DNA from: Loktanella sp. D2R18
GTDB lineage: Bacteria > Pseudomonadota > Alphaproteobacteria > Rhodobacterales > Rhodobacteraceae
Direction: 5' to 3'
DNA length: 64,000 nt
Assembly (NCBI RefSeq): GCF_003318235.1
Contig: NZ_QOCG01000011.1
Coordinates: 62,001-126,000 of the forward strand
The translations under genes were made by a program, and so were the position numbers. Below the pieces are notes generated by a model. That model searched no databases and was not told the origin of the DNA. It saw only the letters and a program-made list of their open reading frames with translations. Positions 56,223 to 64,000 of the stretch are shown piece by piece. Positions within the stretch are counted from its first letter, which is position 1; each line of letters starts with the position of its first letter.

Positions 56223-56306
56223 GAGACGTCTTTCGCAGGTGACTTCACGCCCTGATGTCGTAAACTGGCGCAGAAATTGCAACCCTTGTCTAACGCAGAG
56301 GCCCCT

Positions 56307-56852
56307 ATGCCGCACCGCCCATACGAAATCGACGTGATGATCAGCGCCAAAGCCATTGCCGCGCGCATCGAAGACCTCGCACGCGAGATTGGCCGCGAAT
56401 TTGCCGATACCGACAAATTGGTGGTGGTCGGGCTACTGCGTGGGTCTTTTGTATTTATCGCAGATCTTGTACGCGAGCTTGATATGCCCGTTGAGGTCGA
56501 TTTTCTTGAGGCCTCATCCTATGGTGATGGGATGGAAAGCAGCCGCGAAGTGCGAATCCTTAAGGATCTGCGCGGCCAGATCGAAGGCCGTGATGTGCTG
56601 GTTGTCGAAGACATCGTCGACACGGGCCATACGCTGAAACATGTGACCGAATTTTTGCAAACGCGGAACCCTGCTAAAATGCGCTGCATCGCCCTGCTTG
56701 ATAAACCCGCGCGGCGTGAAGTTGACTTTAAGGCAGACCTCATCGGCTTTGAAATCCCAGATGAATTTGTTGTCGGCTACGGCATTGATTTTGCGCAACG
56801 CAACCGTAACCTGCCGTTTATCGGCAAGGTGCGGTTCACCGATCTCGCATGA
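56307..56852 (+). CDS. hpt: Hypoxanthine phosphoribosyltransferase
   Basis: The enzyme salvages hypoxanthine and guanine to IMP and GMP using PRPP. It has 181 residues from ATG 56307, with AGAGG ahead. Family motifs are [20 protein letters not shown], the flexible loop [12 protein letters not shown], and the PRPP-binding [14 protein letters not shown]. The stop overlaps the next start (ATGA). Confidence 0.93.
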   Translation: MPHRPYEIDVMISAKAIAARIEDLAREIGREFADTDKLVVVGLLRGSFVFIADLVRELDMPVEVDFLEASSYGDGMESSREVRILKDLRGQIEGRDVLVVEDIVDTGHTLKHVTEFLQTRNPAKMRCIALLDKPARREVDFKADLIGFEIPDEFVVGYGIDFAQRNRNLPFIGKVRFTDLA

Positions 56853-57037
56853 ATATCCGCTGGCTAATACGCGCGAAACGCATGGCCGAGCGGCCCCCAT
56901 CAGAGGCCAAATTCTGGCTCGTCGTCGGCATTATTCTGTTTTGCGCCCTGCTCTACGGGATCGAACAATTCTTTGGCTGGCCAGAATGGCTCACCCCGAA
57001 TGAAGGTCAGCAGAGGCGCGCGATCCCGACGCTCTAG
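56849..57037 (+). CDS. Small single-pass membrane protein, 62 aa
   Basis: A basic N-terminus ([17 protein letters not shown]) is followed by one membrane segment (about 22-41, [20 protein letters not shown]) and a short polar tail. The start overlaps hpt by four bases and the stop overlaps the convergent lipA stop by four. I recognise no function; position suggests co-expression with hpt. Confidence 0.65.
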   Translation: MNIRWLIRAKRMAERPPSEAKFWLVVGIILFCALLYGIEQFFGWPEWLTPNEGQQRRAIPTL

Positions 57038-57990
57038 GCCCCGAATTTTGCCAGTCGTGCAGCCCGCAATTGCGCAAAATCATCGCCCGCATGGTAGGAT
57101 GATCGTGTCAGCGGAGTTGCCGAAACCATCAAGAACCCTTTGTTATAGGCGGCCTTTTCATAGGATTCGAATTCCTCGGGCGTGACAAAGCGGTCTACTT
57201 TGTGGTGCTTTGGCGTTGGTTGCAGATATTGGCCAATGGTCAGGAAATCGATGTCGGCCGCGCGCATATCTTCCATGACCTGCACAACAGATTGGCGGTC
57301 TTCGCCCAAACCAACCATGATGCCCGACTTGGTGAACATCGTAGGGTCCAGTTCCTTAACCCGCTGCAAGAGACGTAATGAGTGGAAATAACGCGCGCCG
57401 GGACGCACTTCGGGGTAGAGACCCGGAACCGTTTCAAGATTGTGGTTAAACACGTCGGGGCGCGCTTTGACGACGATTTCCAAGACTTCCCGCGCGCAGC
57501 GAATAAAGTCGGGCGTCAGAATTTCAATTGTTGTGTTCGGCGACTGGCGGCGAACTGCGCGAATGGTCTGCGCGAAATGTTCGGCACCGCCGTCTTCGAC
57601 ATCGTCGCGGTCCACAGATGTGATCACGACGTGGTTTAGGCCCAGTTTTTTGACGGCATCCGCAACACGGCCAGGTTCGAACACATCCAATGCTTCGGGA
57701 GGTTTGCCCGTCGCGATGTTGCAAAAAGTACAGGCGCGCGTACAGACCTCGCCCATAATCATCATTGTGGCGTGGCCCTGCGACCAGCATTCGCCAACAT
57801 TGGGGCAGCCCGCCTCTTCGCAGACAGTGACCAGCTTATTTTCACGCATGATATCGCGGGTTTGTTTGTACCCGTCAGAGGTCGGCGCTTTCACCCTGAT
57901 CCAGTTTGGTTTTTTCGGCTGAGCGGAATCCGGGCGGCGCTGCTTTTCGGGGTGGCGTTGCGCTGGGATTGTCAGATCACGAGTGGTCAT
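57034..57990 (-). CDS. lipA: Lipoyl synthase
   Basis: The radical SAM enzyme inserts two sulfurs into octanoyl groups on lipoyl domains. It has 318 residues. The auxiliary cluster ligands are Cys57, Cys62 and Cys68 ([12 protein letters not shown]). The SAM cluster motif is Cys83, Cys87 and Cys90 (CTRACTFC). The conserved Ser of the C-terminal RSSYH (TRSSYHAGD) that completes the auxiliary cluster is present. A GGAGA binding site precedes the ATG. Confidence 0.96.
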   Translation of the reverse strand: MTTRDLTIPAQRHPEKQRRPDSAQPKKPNWIRVKAPTSDGYKQTRDIMRENKLVTVCEEAGCPNVGECWSQGHATMMIMGEVCTRACTFCNIATGKPPEALDVFEPGRVADAVKKLGLNHVVITSVDRDDVEDGGAEHFAQTIRAVRRQSPNTTIEILTPDFIRCAREVLEIVVKARPDVFNHNLETVPGLYPEVRPGARYFHSLRLLQRVKELDPTMFTKSGIMVGLGEDRQSVVQVMEDMRAADIDFLTIGQYLQPTPKHHKVDRFVTPEEFESYEKAAYNKGFLMVSATPLTRSSYHAGDDFAQLRAARLAKFGA

Positions 57991-58090
57991 GGCGGTCTCC
58001 GCTTATTTGACTGATTATTTAGCGATGACTGCCATGATTGTCCAACGCTGATAGGCAAGACATGCCGGACCTGCATTTGGCGCATAGTTA

Positions 58091-59185
58091 CTAGCCAATC
58101 AGTGGGCCGAATTTTCCACCCGTTGTTTCATAATGGCGCTGCAAGCGTTCAAGCGCGATACGCAAGACAATTTTCCCAGACCGCGCAGACCAACCCATTG
58201 ATTTTTCTGTATGCTCTAAGCCCTCAAGAAGACAGCAACATTGCAAAACGATATCGCCAAGCCCCGGCCCGAGATCACCCAAAGCAGCGCGGACGCGTTT
58301 GCGCGCCTCGTCAACAGGCTCCGCATCTCCCATAATATCGTCCCATTTTGTGATCGGTTCTCCCGAAAGCTGCGCAAGTTCAAAATCTTCGCGTAACCGC
58401 TCCCCGACAACGACCAACGCGCGGTCCAAAAACGGGCTGCCGTCGCGATCCTTGCGGCGTGCAAGTCCGACCAGCGGGCTTTCAGTCCCGTGATAGCGGC
58501 GGGTGCGGCGCGATCCGCCGTCTATCGCATCCAAATCCCATGCGGCTTCGGATTCTGGATCACCACGGCTATGGCCCAAGCCATGCGCGCGATTTTCATC
58601 CTCAGCCGTCAGGCGACGCAGGGCAGCGCGCCCGGTATTGGTGATGAAATACCGCGCAACCCGGTTTTCAGGATCCGGGCAGGTGATCCAATCCTTGAGA
58701 GCCATGGCCTGCGCAATTTCACGGTCTACGACGGCCGTGCGCAATTGGTCATCGTGCCCAGCGGCCCGCACAACCACAGCGGTTTCCATTTCGCGCGCCA
58801 CAGCCAAGACGGCACCCGGTTCGCATAGGCGTCGCAAAATCCGTTTGGCCTCTTGGTCAATACGCCGCTGCGTTAGCTCCTCGCTTGGATCCACGCGGTC
58901 TTGTTTTCGCTGTAATATCATTTCCTTACTTCCCCAGTTGTTTGTGGTTTCTTCCGGTCCAACCTGATCTGAAAGCGCATCAAGTGCCGCATCGATCAGC
59001 GGATCATCGCGGCGCCCTTCAAAACGGCGCACTTGCCGTAAAACAGTTGATGGATGACATGCGCTTTCACGGGCAACCGCCCGTATTGATAAACCTTTTT
59101 GAGTATGAGCTAAGTAATTGCGCGCCGCATTCGGCACCCAAACCGGGAACCTTTTGGACCGCAGCGGTCCCTTTTGAGCAGTCAT
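58091..59185 (-). CDS. DUF6456 domain helix-turn-helix protein
   Basis: From ATG 59185 (AGAGGA nine bases upstream; an earlier start at 59227 is possible) it has 364 residues. Residues about 20-55 form a helix-turn-helix (GLSIRAVARESACHPSTVLR). The C-terminal part, with YHGTESPLVGLARRKDRDGS and LDRALVVVGERLREDFELAQ followed by an ending near ALERLQRHYE, matches DUF6456, a domain found in alphaproteobacteria with such a DNA-binding region. I infer a transcriptional regulator. It diverges from the DUF6477 gene over 250 bases. Targets are not visible. Confidence 0.8.
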   Translation of the reverse strand: MTAQKGPLRSKRFPVWVPNAARNYLAHTQKGLSIRAVARESACHPSTVLRQVRRFEGRRDDPLIDAALDALSDQVGPEETTNNWGSKEMILQRKQDRVDPSEELTQRRIDQEAKRILRRLCEPGAVLAVAREMETAVVVRAAGHDDQLRTAVVDREIAQAMALKDWITCPDPENRVARYFITNTGRAALRRLTAEDENRAHGLGHSRGDPESEAAWDLDAIDGGSRRTRRYHGTESPLVGLARRKDRDGSPFLDRALVVVGERLREDFELAQLSGEPITKWDDIMGDAEPVDEARKRVRAALGDLGPGLGDIVLQCCCLLEGLEHTEKSMGWSARSGKIVLRIALERLQRHYETTGGKFGPLIG

Positions 59186-59435
59186 CTTCACGCGTCCTCT
59201 TTCGCAGGTTTCAATGCACCAGCACAAAGCCCAGACACCCTACAAGCACATTGAAAAATCAACCTATGAGTGCTTGGTTATCTAAGTGTTAACGGCCCTA
59301 TTGGCACGTCAACTATTCTTGCCAAAAGATAAACAAACCTGACCCAAGCGTTCTTAACTAACCAGATTCCCGCAACACCCGGTCCAGCCGTGCCATGGTT
59401 GGGCGACTCGACACGAAGCGTTGAAAGGGAAAAAT

Positions 59436-59738
59436 ATGCTGGATTTGGACACACGGATCGCAGGGCTCAAGAGGCCGACACTGCTTGCACGGGCCGCACG
59501 TTTTGGCGTGGACGACTACCGGCGCGAGGTACATTTGCACCGTATTTTGGGGCCGGGTCACCTGCCCCGGCACGCCGAAGCAATCATGCGATTGCTTGAT
59601 ATTGAGGCTGGCCTCAATATCCAAAGGGTCGCGCGCGATGGCCATTACCGCATCGCACACCATGTCGAAGTGTTGATTGCAATTGCAGGCGAAGCAAAGC
59701 TGATGCGCGCCACCCGCCTGCGGCTTGTCACGCCCTAG
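59436..59738 (+). CDS. DUF6477 family protein, 100 aa
   Basis: From ATG 59436 (AAAGGGA ahead) it has 100 residues, basic and helical: MLDLDTRIAGLKRPTLLARA and a His-rich middle (REVHLHRILGPGHLPRHAEA). It matches a small Rhodobacterales family of unknown function. The stop overlaps the convergent methyltransferase stop by four bases. The DUF6456 gene lies upstream in the opposite direction; both may be read from the shared 250-base region. Confidence 0.7.
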   Translation: MLDLDTRIAGLKRPTLLARAARFGVDDYRREVHLHRILGPGHLPRHAEAIMRLLDIEAGLNIQRVARDGHYRIAHHVEVLIAIAGEAKLMRATRLRLVTP

Positions 59739-61285
59739 CCAAAGGCGTCAGGCATGCTGGCTTTCTTGTCAGCAACATAGGCGCGCAGCTTGGCTTCAAT
59801 GTCAGGGTCAAGTGCGGGCTGCTGATAGGTATCGATCATCTTTTTGACCCGCACAGAGGCCAGTGTTTGCGTGTCGCGTGCGCCTTCTTCGTCCCATGTT
59901 TCAAACGGTTTGTAGTCCAGTAAATCAGTCCGCCAGAATGCGTCTTTAAAGTTGGCTTGCGTATGCGCACAGCCAAGATAGTGACCGCCCGGACCAACCT
60001 CAGCGATAGCATCCATGGCCTGCCCGTTTTCGGACATGTCCACGCCCCTTGCAAAATGGTGCAATGTGCCCAATTGGTCCGCATCCATCACGAATTTCTC
60101 AAACGATGCGACCATCCCACCTTCAAGCCACCCGCAAGAGTGCAACATAAAGTTCACGCCTGACAACAGCCCCATTTTCAGGCTGCTTGCGGTCTCGTAA
60201 CCGGCTTGCGCATCGGGCAATTTCGAGCCACAAAACGATCCCGCAGAGCGATACGGTAGCCCCATACGGCGGGCCAGTTGCCCGGCCCCATAGGTAATAT
60301 GCTCGGCCTCAGGCGTGCCAAATGTCGGCGCGCCAGAATTCATGTCGATTGATGTCACCATTGTACCGAAAATCACCGGTGCGCCAGAACGCACCAATTG
60401 CGAATAGGCAACGCCTGCAAGGACTTCAGCCAATGTCTGCGTCAATGTCCCGGCAACAGAAACTGGGGCCATCGCGCCACCAACGATAAAGGGGCTAATA
60501 ATTGCTGCTTGGTTATTTGCAGCGTAAACCTCAAGCGCGCCCATCATCGTGCTATCAAACGTCAACGGAGAGTTGATGTTGATCAGCGAGGTCATCACCG
60601 TATTTTCTTGTACGAACTCTTTGCCGAACAATATTTCACACATTTCAACAGAATCTTGCGCACGCACAGGTTCGGTCACAGCCCCCATGAACGGTTTATC
60701 ACTGTAAACCATATGCGCCAACAACATATCCAAATGCCGTTTATTCACAGCGATATCGGTGGGTTCGCAGACGGTTCCGCCAGAATGGTGTAGCCACTTC
60801 GACATATAGCCAAGCTTCACGAATTTTTCGAAATCCGCGATCGTCGCATAGCGGCGTCCGCCTTCGGCATCGCGCACAAACGGCGGGCCATAAACAGGGG
60901 CAAGCACCAGCGCATTGCCGCCAATCTCAACATTACGCTCCGGGTTGCGGGCGTGTTGCGTGAATTTAGACGGGGCTGTCGCACATAGTTTGCGCGCCAA
61001 ACCGCGTGGGATCCGCACACGTTCGCCGTCGATCTCGGCGCCGGCGTCTTTCCAACGGGCCAGCGCTGCGGGGTTATCGACAAAGTTCACCCCAATCTCT
61101 GCCAAGACAGTTTCTGCGTTGGTTTCGATTGTCTGCAGGGCTTCTTCGGTTAGCACTTCGTAATTGGGTACATTGCGTTCGATAAACTTCGCCGTCTCGA
61201 TGCTTACGGCTGTGCGTTCGGCCCGGCGCGCGGCCCCGCCACCACCACGTGCGCGGCGTCCTGATTTGGCTGGTGCATCTGACAT
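59735..61285 (-). CDS. MttB-family methyltransferase without pyrrolysine
   Basis: The 516-residue protein belongs to the trimethylamine methyltransferase MttB superfamily: VLAEIGVNFVDNPAALARWKD, then MVTSIDMNSGAPTFGTPEAE and FVMDADQLGTLHHFARGVD. There is no in-frame amber codon, so it is of the non-pyrrolysine type. Related enzymes (MtgB) demethylate glycine betaine or other quaternary amines, passing the methyl to a corrinoid protein. No corrinoid protein gene is adjacent, so substrate and partner are open. The N-terminus is Arg- and Gly-rich (RRARGGGGAARR). Confidence 0.9.
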   Translation of the reverse strand: MSDAPAKSGRRARGGGGAARRAERTAVSIETAKFIERNVPNYEVLTEEALQTIETNAETVLAEIGVNFVDNPAALARWKDAGAEIDGERVRIPRGLARKLCATAPSKFTQHARNPERNVEIGGNALVLAPVYGPPFVRDAEGGRRYATIADFEKFVKLGYMSKWLHHSGGTVCEPTDIAVNKRHLDMLLAHMVYSDKPFMGAVTEPVRAQDSVEMCEILFGKEFVQENTVMTSLININSPLTFDSTMMGALEVYAANNQAAIISPFIVGGAMAPVSVAGTLTQTLAEVLAGVAYSQLVRSGAPVIFGTMVTSIDMNSGAPTFGTPEAEHITYGAGQLARRMGLPYRSAGSFCGSKLPDAQAGYETASSLKMGLLSGVNFMLHSCGWLEGGMVASFEKFVMDADQLGTLHHFARGVDMSENGQAMDAIAEVGPGGHYLGCAHTQANFKDAFWRTDLLDYKPFETWDEEGARDTQTLASVRVKKMIDTYQQPALDPDIEAKLRAYVADKKASMPDAFG

Positions 61286-61400
61286 ATCGGTGTCCCCTTT
61301 GGCGTTGTTGGGTCTGTTTTATCGATCAGCGTCCTGACCCCTTGTAATTTTTGCGCCGTTTTTGACCTGAAAACGACATCACCGAACAAATTCCATTTTA

Positions 61401-61447
61401 GGCAGACCTGAATAGCGCGCGCCCTCTTGCACAAATTCAAGTCTGCC
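61401..61447 (+). promoter_or_regulatory. Long inverted repeat just before guaA
   Basis: Arms GGCAGACCTGAAT (61401-61413) and ATTCAAGTCTGCC (61435-61447) match at 12 of 13 pairs (the odd one is C opposite A) around a 21-base GC-rich loop. It ends 14 bases before the guaA ATG, so in RNA it would form a hairpin that includes the ribosome-binding region side. As DNA it could be an operator. No known riboswitch class fits. Confidence 0.5.
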
Positions 61448-61461
61448 ATTACCGAAGCGCC

Positions 61462-63021
61462 ATGGAAAACAGCACCCACGAACGCCTTCTCATCATTGAT
61501 TTTGGCAGCCAGGTTACGCAGCTGATTGCGCGTCGCTTGCGCGAATTGAGCGTCTATTGTGAAATTCATCCTTACCAATTGGTGACGGACGCGTTCTTGG
61601 CGGAATTCGCGCCCAAGGCGGTGATCTTGTCAGGTGGCCCCGACAGCGTGACCCGCGAGGGGTCGCCACGCGCACCGCAATCCGTATTTGAACTCGGCGT
61701 GCCGGTCCTTGGCATTTGCTACGGCCAACAAACGATGATGACCCAACTGGGCGGCAAAGTCGAAAGCGGCCATGGCACTGCCGAATTTGGCCGTGCTTTT
61801 GTAACGCCAAAAGACCCGCTCGATTTATTGCAAGGTTGGTTCGCCACTGACAAAGAACAAGTCTGGATGAGCCACGGCGACCATGTATCTGAAATCGCAC
61901 CGGGTTTTGACGTTTACGGTACATCGCCCAACGCCCCATTTGCAGTGACGGCCGATGTGTCCCGCCATTTCTATGCAGTGCAATTCCACCCAGAGGTCCA
62001 CCACACGCCAAATGGCGCAAAACTGTACGAAAACTTCGTTCGTATCGCAGGGTTTAGCGGTGACTGGACAATGGGCGCCTACCGCGAACAGGCGATTGCG
62101 GCGATCAAAGAACAAGTCGGCGACAAAAACGTTATCTGCGCACTTTCGGGTGGCGTTGATAGTTCCGTTGCTGCGGCGCTACTGCATGAAGCCATCGGCG
62201 ATCAGCTCACTTGTGTGTTTGTTGACCACGGTTTGCTACGCCTGAATGAGGCCGAAGAAGTCGTCAGCATGTTCCGTGATCACATGAACCTCAAGGTTAT
62301 TCACGCGGATGAAACTGAGCTATTCTTAGGCGAACTTGACGGGCAATCTGACCCGGAAACCAAACGCAAGATCATCGGTAAACTGTTCATTGATGTCTTC
62401 CAGAAATACGCCAATGAAATCGAAGGCGCCGAGTTCTTGGCTCAAGGGACACTTTACCCAGATGTCATTGAATCGGTGTCATTTTCTGGTGGCCCTTCGG
62501 TCACGATCAAATCGCACCACAACGTCGGCGGCCTACCCGAAAAAATGGGCTTGAAACTGGTCGAACCTCTACGTGAGTTGTTCAAAGACGAGGTCCGCGC
62601 GCTTGGTGTTGAACTTGGGCTACCACCAAGCTTTATCGGGCGGCACCCTTTCCCCGGTCCGGGTCTTGCGATCCGCTGCCCCGGCGAAATCACCCGTGAA
62701 AAACTTGAAATCCTGCGCAAAGCTGACGCGGTATATATCGATCAAATCCGCAAACATGGGCTTTATGATGATATCTGGCAGGCCTTTGTCGCAATCTTGC
62801 CTGTGCGTACCGTTGGTGTGATGGGCGATGGCCGGACGTATGATTTTGCCTGTGCGCTACGTGCGGTCACATCTGTCGATGGGATGACAGCGGATTACTA
62901 TCCGTTTTCTCATGAATTCCTTGGCGAAACCGCGACGCGGATCATCAACGAAGTCCAAGGCATTAACCGCGTGACCTATGACATCACATCAAAACCACCC
63001 GGAACAATCGAATGGGAATAA
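61462..63021 (+). CDS. guaA: GMP synthase (glutamine-hydrolysing)
   Basis: The enzyme converts XMP to GMP with glutamine as amino donor. It has 519 residues: class I glutaminase domain with Cys86 in GICYGQQ and His in [12 protein letters not shown] pyrophosphatase domain with P-loop [11 protein letters not shown], and a C-terminal dimerisation domain ending KPPGTIEWE, the usual GuaA end. It diverges from the methyltransferase gene. A long inverted repeat lies in its leader. Confidence 0.97.
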   Translation: MENSTHERLLIIDFGSQVTQLIARRLRELSVYCEIHPYQLVTDAFLAEFAPKAVILSGGPDSVTREGSPRAPQSVFELGVPVLGICYGQQTMMTQLGGKVESGHGTAEFGRAFVTPKDPLDLLQGWFATDKEQVWMSHGDHVSEIAPGFDVYGTSPNAPFAVTADVSRHFYAVQFHPEVHHTPNGAKLYENFVRIAGFSGDWTMGAYREQAIAAIKEQVGDKNVICALSGGVDSSVAAALLHEAIGDQLTCVFVDHGLLRLNEAEEVVSMFRDHMNLKVIHADETELFLGELDGQSDPETKRKIIGKLFIDVFQKYANEIEGAEFLAQGTLYPDVIESVSFSGGPSVTIKSHHNVGGLPEKMGLKLVEPLRELFKDEVRALGVELGLPPSFIGRHPFPGPGLAIRCPGEITREKLEILRKADAVYIDQIRKHGLYDDIWQAFVAILPVRTVGVMGDGRTYDFACALRAVTSVDGMTADYYPFSHEFLGETATRIINEVQGINRVTYDITSKPPGTIEWE

Positions 63022-63038
63022 CGGGAAAAGCAGGTAAC

Positions 63039-63308
63039 GTGCGTCTGACCGGCACGATTACAATTCCGGCGGACCAGCTTGAACAGTTGGTCCCGCTATT
63101 GGAGCAGCACATCGCGCTCACCCGCACCGAGCCGGGCTGCCTGCATTTCGATGTCATCCAAGACGCTGAAACACCGGAATTATTCCATGTCAGCGAATTA
63201 TTCACAGATGAAGCGGCTTTTGCAGTCCATCAGGCCAATGGTGCTGCGCGCCCTTGGGGGCCGGTCAGCAAAGACCTCATCCGTGATTTTCACAAAGAAG
63301 CGCTTTAG
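63039..63308 (+). CDS. Antibiotic biosynthesis monooxygenase (ABM) family protein
   Basis: The small ferredoxin-like fold protein (89 residues from GTG 63039) shows LTGTITIPADQLEQLVPLLE, TRTEPGCLHFDVIQDAE and FHVSELFTDEAAFAVHQAN, fitting ABM/YgiN-type quinol monooxygenases or chaperones of similar fold. GTG 63039 has CAGGT ahead; an ATG at 63012 that overlaps guaA is the alternative and gives 98 residues. It probably shares the guaA transcript. Substrate not known. Confidence 0.82.
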   Translation: MRLTGTITIPADQLEQLVPLLEQHIALTRTEPGCLHFDVIQDAETPELFHVSELFTDEAAFAVHQANGAARPWGPVSKDLIRDFHKEAL

Positions 63309-63347
63309 AAGGTTGCAATTTCGGGCAGACCCGGCGCAACTAGCGGC

Positions 63348-64000
63348 ATGAACAACACCCTCAAAGCTGGGCTGTGGATGCTTGCCGCCATTGGCTCTTT
63401 TACCAGCATGGCCGTCGCGGGCCGTGCCGTCAGCGCCGATCTTGATACCTTTGAAATCATGCTGTTTCGGAGCGTGACCGGCATTATTTTAGTGCTACTG
63501 GTTGCAGCCTTTTCCGGAAATTTCGGTCAAATCACGCGCAATCGGTTCGGCCTGCACCTTGTGCGGAACCTGTGCCATTTCACAGGGCAGAACCTTTGGT
63601 TTTTTGCGATTGCGACCATTCCATTGGCGCAAGTGTTCGCGCTTGAATTCACCACCCCTATCTGGGTTATTTTGCTGTCACCGCTTGTCTTGCGCGATAA
63701 GCTGACTCCGGTTGGTCTGCTAAGCGCGATCATCGGCTTTTTGGGCGTGTTGATCGTCACGCGTCCTGACACGGCCACCCTCAGCCCCGGTTTGATCGCC
63801 GCGGCTATCTGCGCAATTTTCTTTGCGCTGACTGCAATTTTCACGCGCAAGCTGACAATAACAGAACCAATTACCGCTATCATGTTTTACCTGACAGCAA
63901 GCCAAGCCGTGTTCGGTTTGCTTTTTGCTGGGTATGACGGTGACATCACCCTGCCCTCTGGGGCCGGTATTCCGCTAGTTATCTTGATCGGTTTTGCCGG
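63348..64000 (+). CDS. EamA family (DMT) transporter, 3' end outside window
   Basis: The frame from ATG 63348 is open to the window edge (217 residues). It has about seven hydrophobic segments, with the EamA pattern MLFRSVTGIILVLLV, LWFFAIATIPLAQVFALEFT, TPIWVILLSPLVLRDKL and GLLSAIIGFLGVLIVTRPD closing the first repeat. The second EamA repeat has begun. Family members export amino acids or other metabolites. About 70-80 residues are expected beyond the edge. Confidence 0.85.
   Translation, partial: MNNTLKAGLWMLAAIGSFTSMAVAGRAVSADLDTFEIMLFRSVTGIILVLLVAAFSGNFGQITRNRFGLHLVRNLCHFTGQNLWFFAIATIPLAQVFALEFTTPIWVILLSPLVLRDKLTPVGLLSAIIGFLGVLIVTRPDTATLSPGLIAAAICAIFFALTAIFTRKLTITEPITAIMFYLTASQAVFGLLFAGYDGDITLPSGAGIPLVILIGFA

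Noticed and set aside
59228..59435. CtrA boxes before the DUF6477 gene
   Set aside because: Only single TTAA half-sites (near 59290 and 59353) are present; none has a partner at the N7 spacing.
1..64000. tRNA genes, rRNA genes and CRISPR arrays
   Set aside because: No cloverleaf-like or regularly spaced repeat structure was seen in the short intergenic regions.

Overview
The window is about 64 kb of a chromosome from an alphaproteobacterium of the family Rhodobacteraceae, Roseobacter group (inference). The grounds are the block dusB-ntrB-ntrC-ntrY-ntrX-trkA-trkH-hfq-hflX, the fused ispDF gene, NtrC and NtrX that lack the sigma-54 GAFTGA loop, the PAS_5, DUF6456 and DUF6477 proteins, CtrA-type boxes, and an MttB-like methyltransferase. 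Genes are dense, often overlap by 1-8 bases, and no gene-free stretch exceeds 300 bases. I saw no tRNA, rRNA, CRISPR array, insertion sequence or prophage integrase.

Positions 1-14661 hold the 3' half of an extracellular contractile injection system (eCIS, a phage-tail-like device). The genes are a gp25 wedge protein cut by the window edge, a lipoprotein, a very large baseplate J-like protein, a 270-aa accessory structural protein, a second J-like protein, a tape-measure-type protein with a SAP-like segment, the AAA+ ATPase, and a 1050-residue exported protein that ends in membrane segments. From the J-like gene onward they are coupled by overlapping start and stop codons. The membrane-ended protein and the lipoprotein are the least explained parts and suggest a device tied to the envelope of its producer. 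Tube, sheath and effectors would lie upstream, outside the window.

Positions 14771-17244 carry a Ca2+/cation antiporter and gnd. From 24623 down to 17278 on the minus strand runs a complete phosphate regulon, phoR-pstS-pstC-pstA-pstB-phoU-phoB, with a clear three-repeat Pho box before pstS and hairpins around pstS. Positions 24740-30542 are housekeeping and regulatory genes: gamma-carbonic-anhydrase-like protein, gmk, YicC, a PAS_5 protein behind two perfect CtrA boxes, class II DAHP synthase and a GlxA-type regulator. A membrane-anchored DUF1963 protein follows.

Positions 32216-37918 are a branched-chain-amino-acid-type ABC transporter operon (binding protein, livG, a 52-aa membrane peptide, livF, a small secreted protein, livH, livM), followed by a penicillin-acylase-family enzyme. 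On the minus strand, 52608 down to 40866 is the nitrogen, potassium and RNA-chaperone block.

The rest is mostly housekeeping: ispDF, pgpA, pncC/cinA-like, a PHB-depolymerase-type esterase, a COQ10/RatA-like START protein, a phosphoribosyltransferase, lipA, the DUF6456 and DUF6477 proteins, an MttB-family methyltransferase, guaA behind a long inverted repeat, a small monooxygenase, and an EamA transporter cut by the right edge. A palindromic repeat sharing a 14-base arm occurs inside the large eCIS baseplate gene and at the gnd/phoB terminator, with a shorter relative at the start of ntrY.
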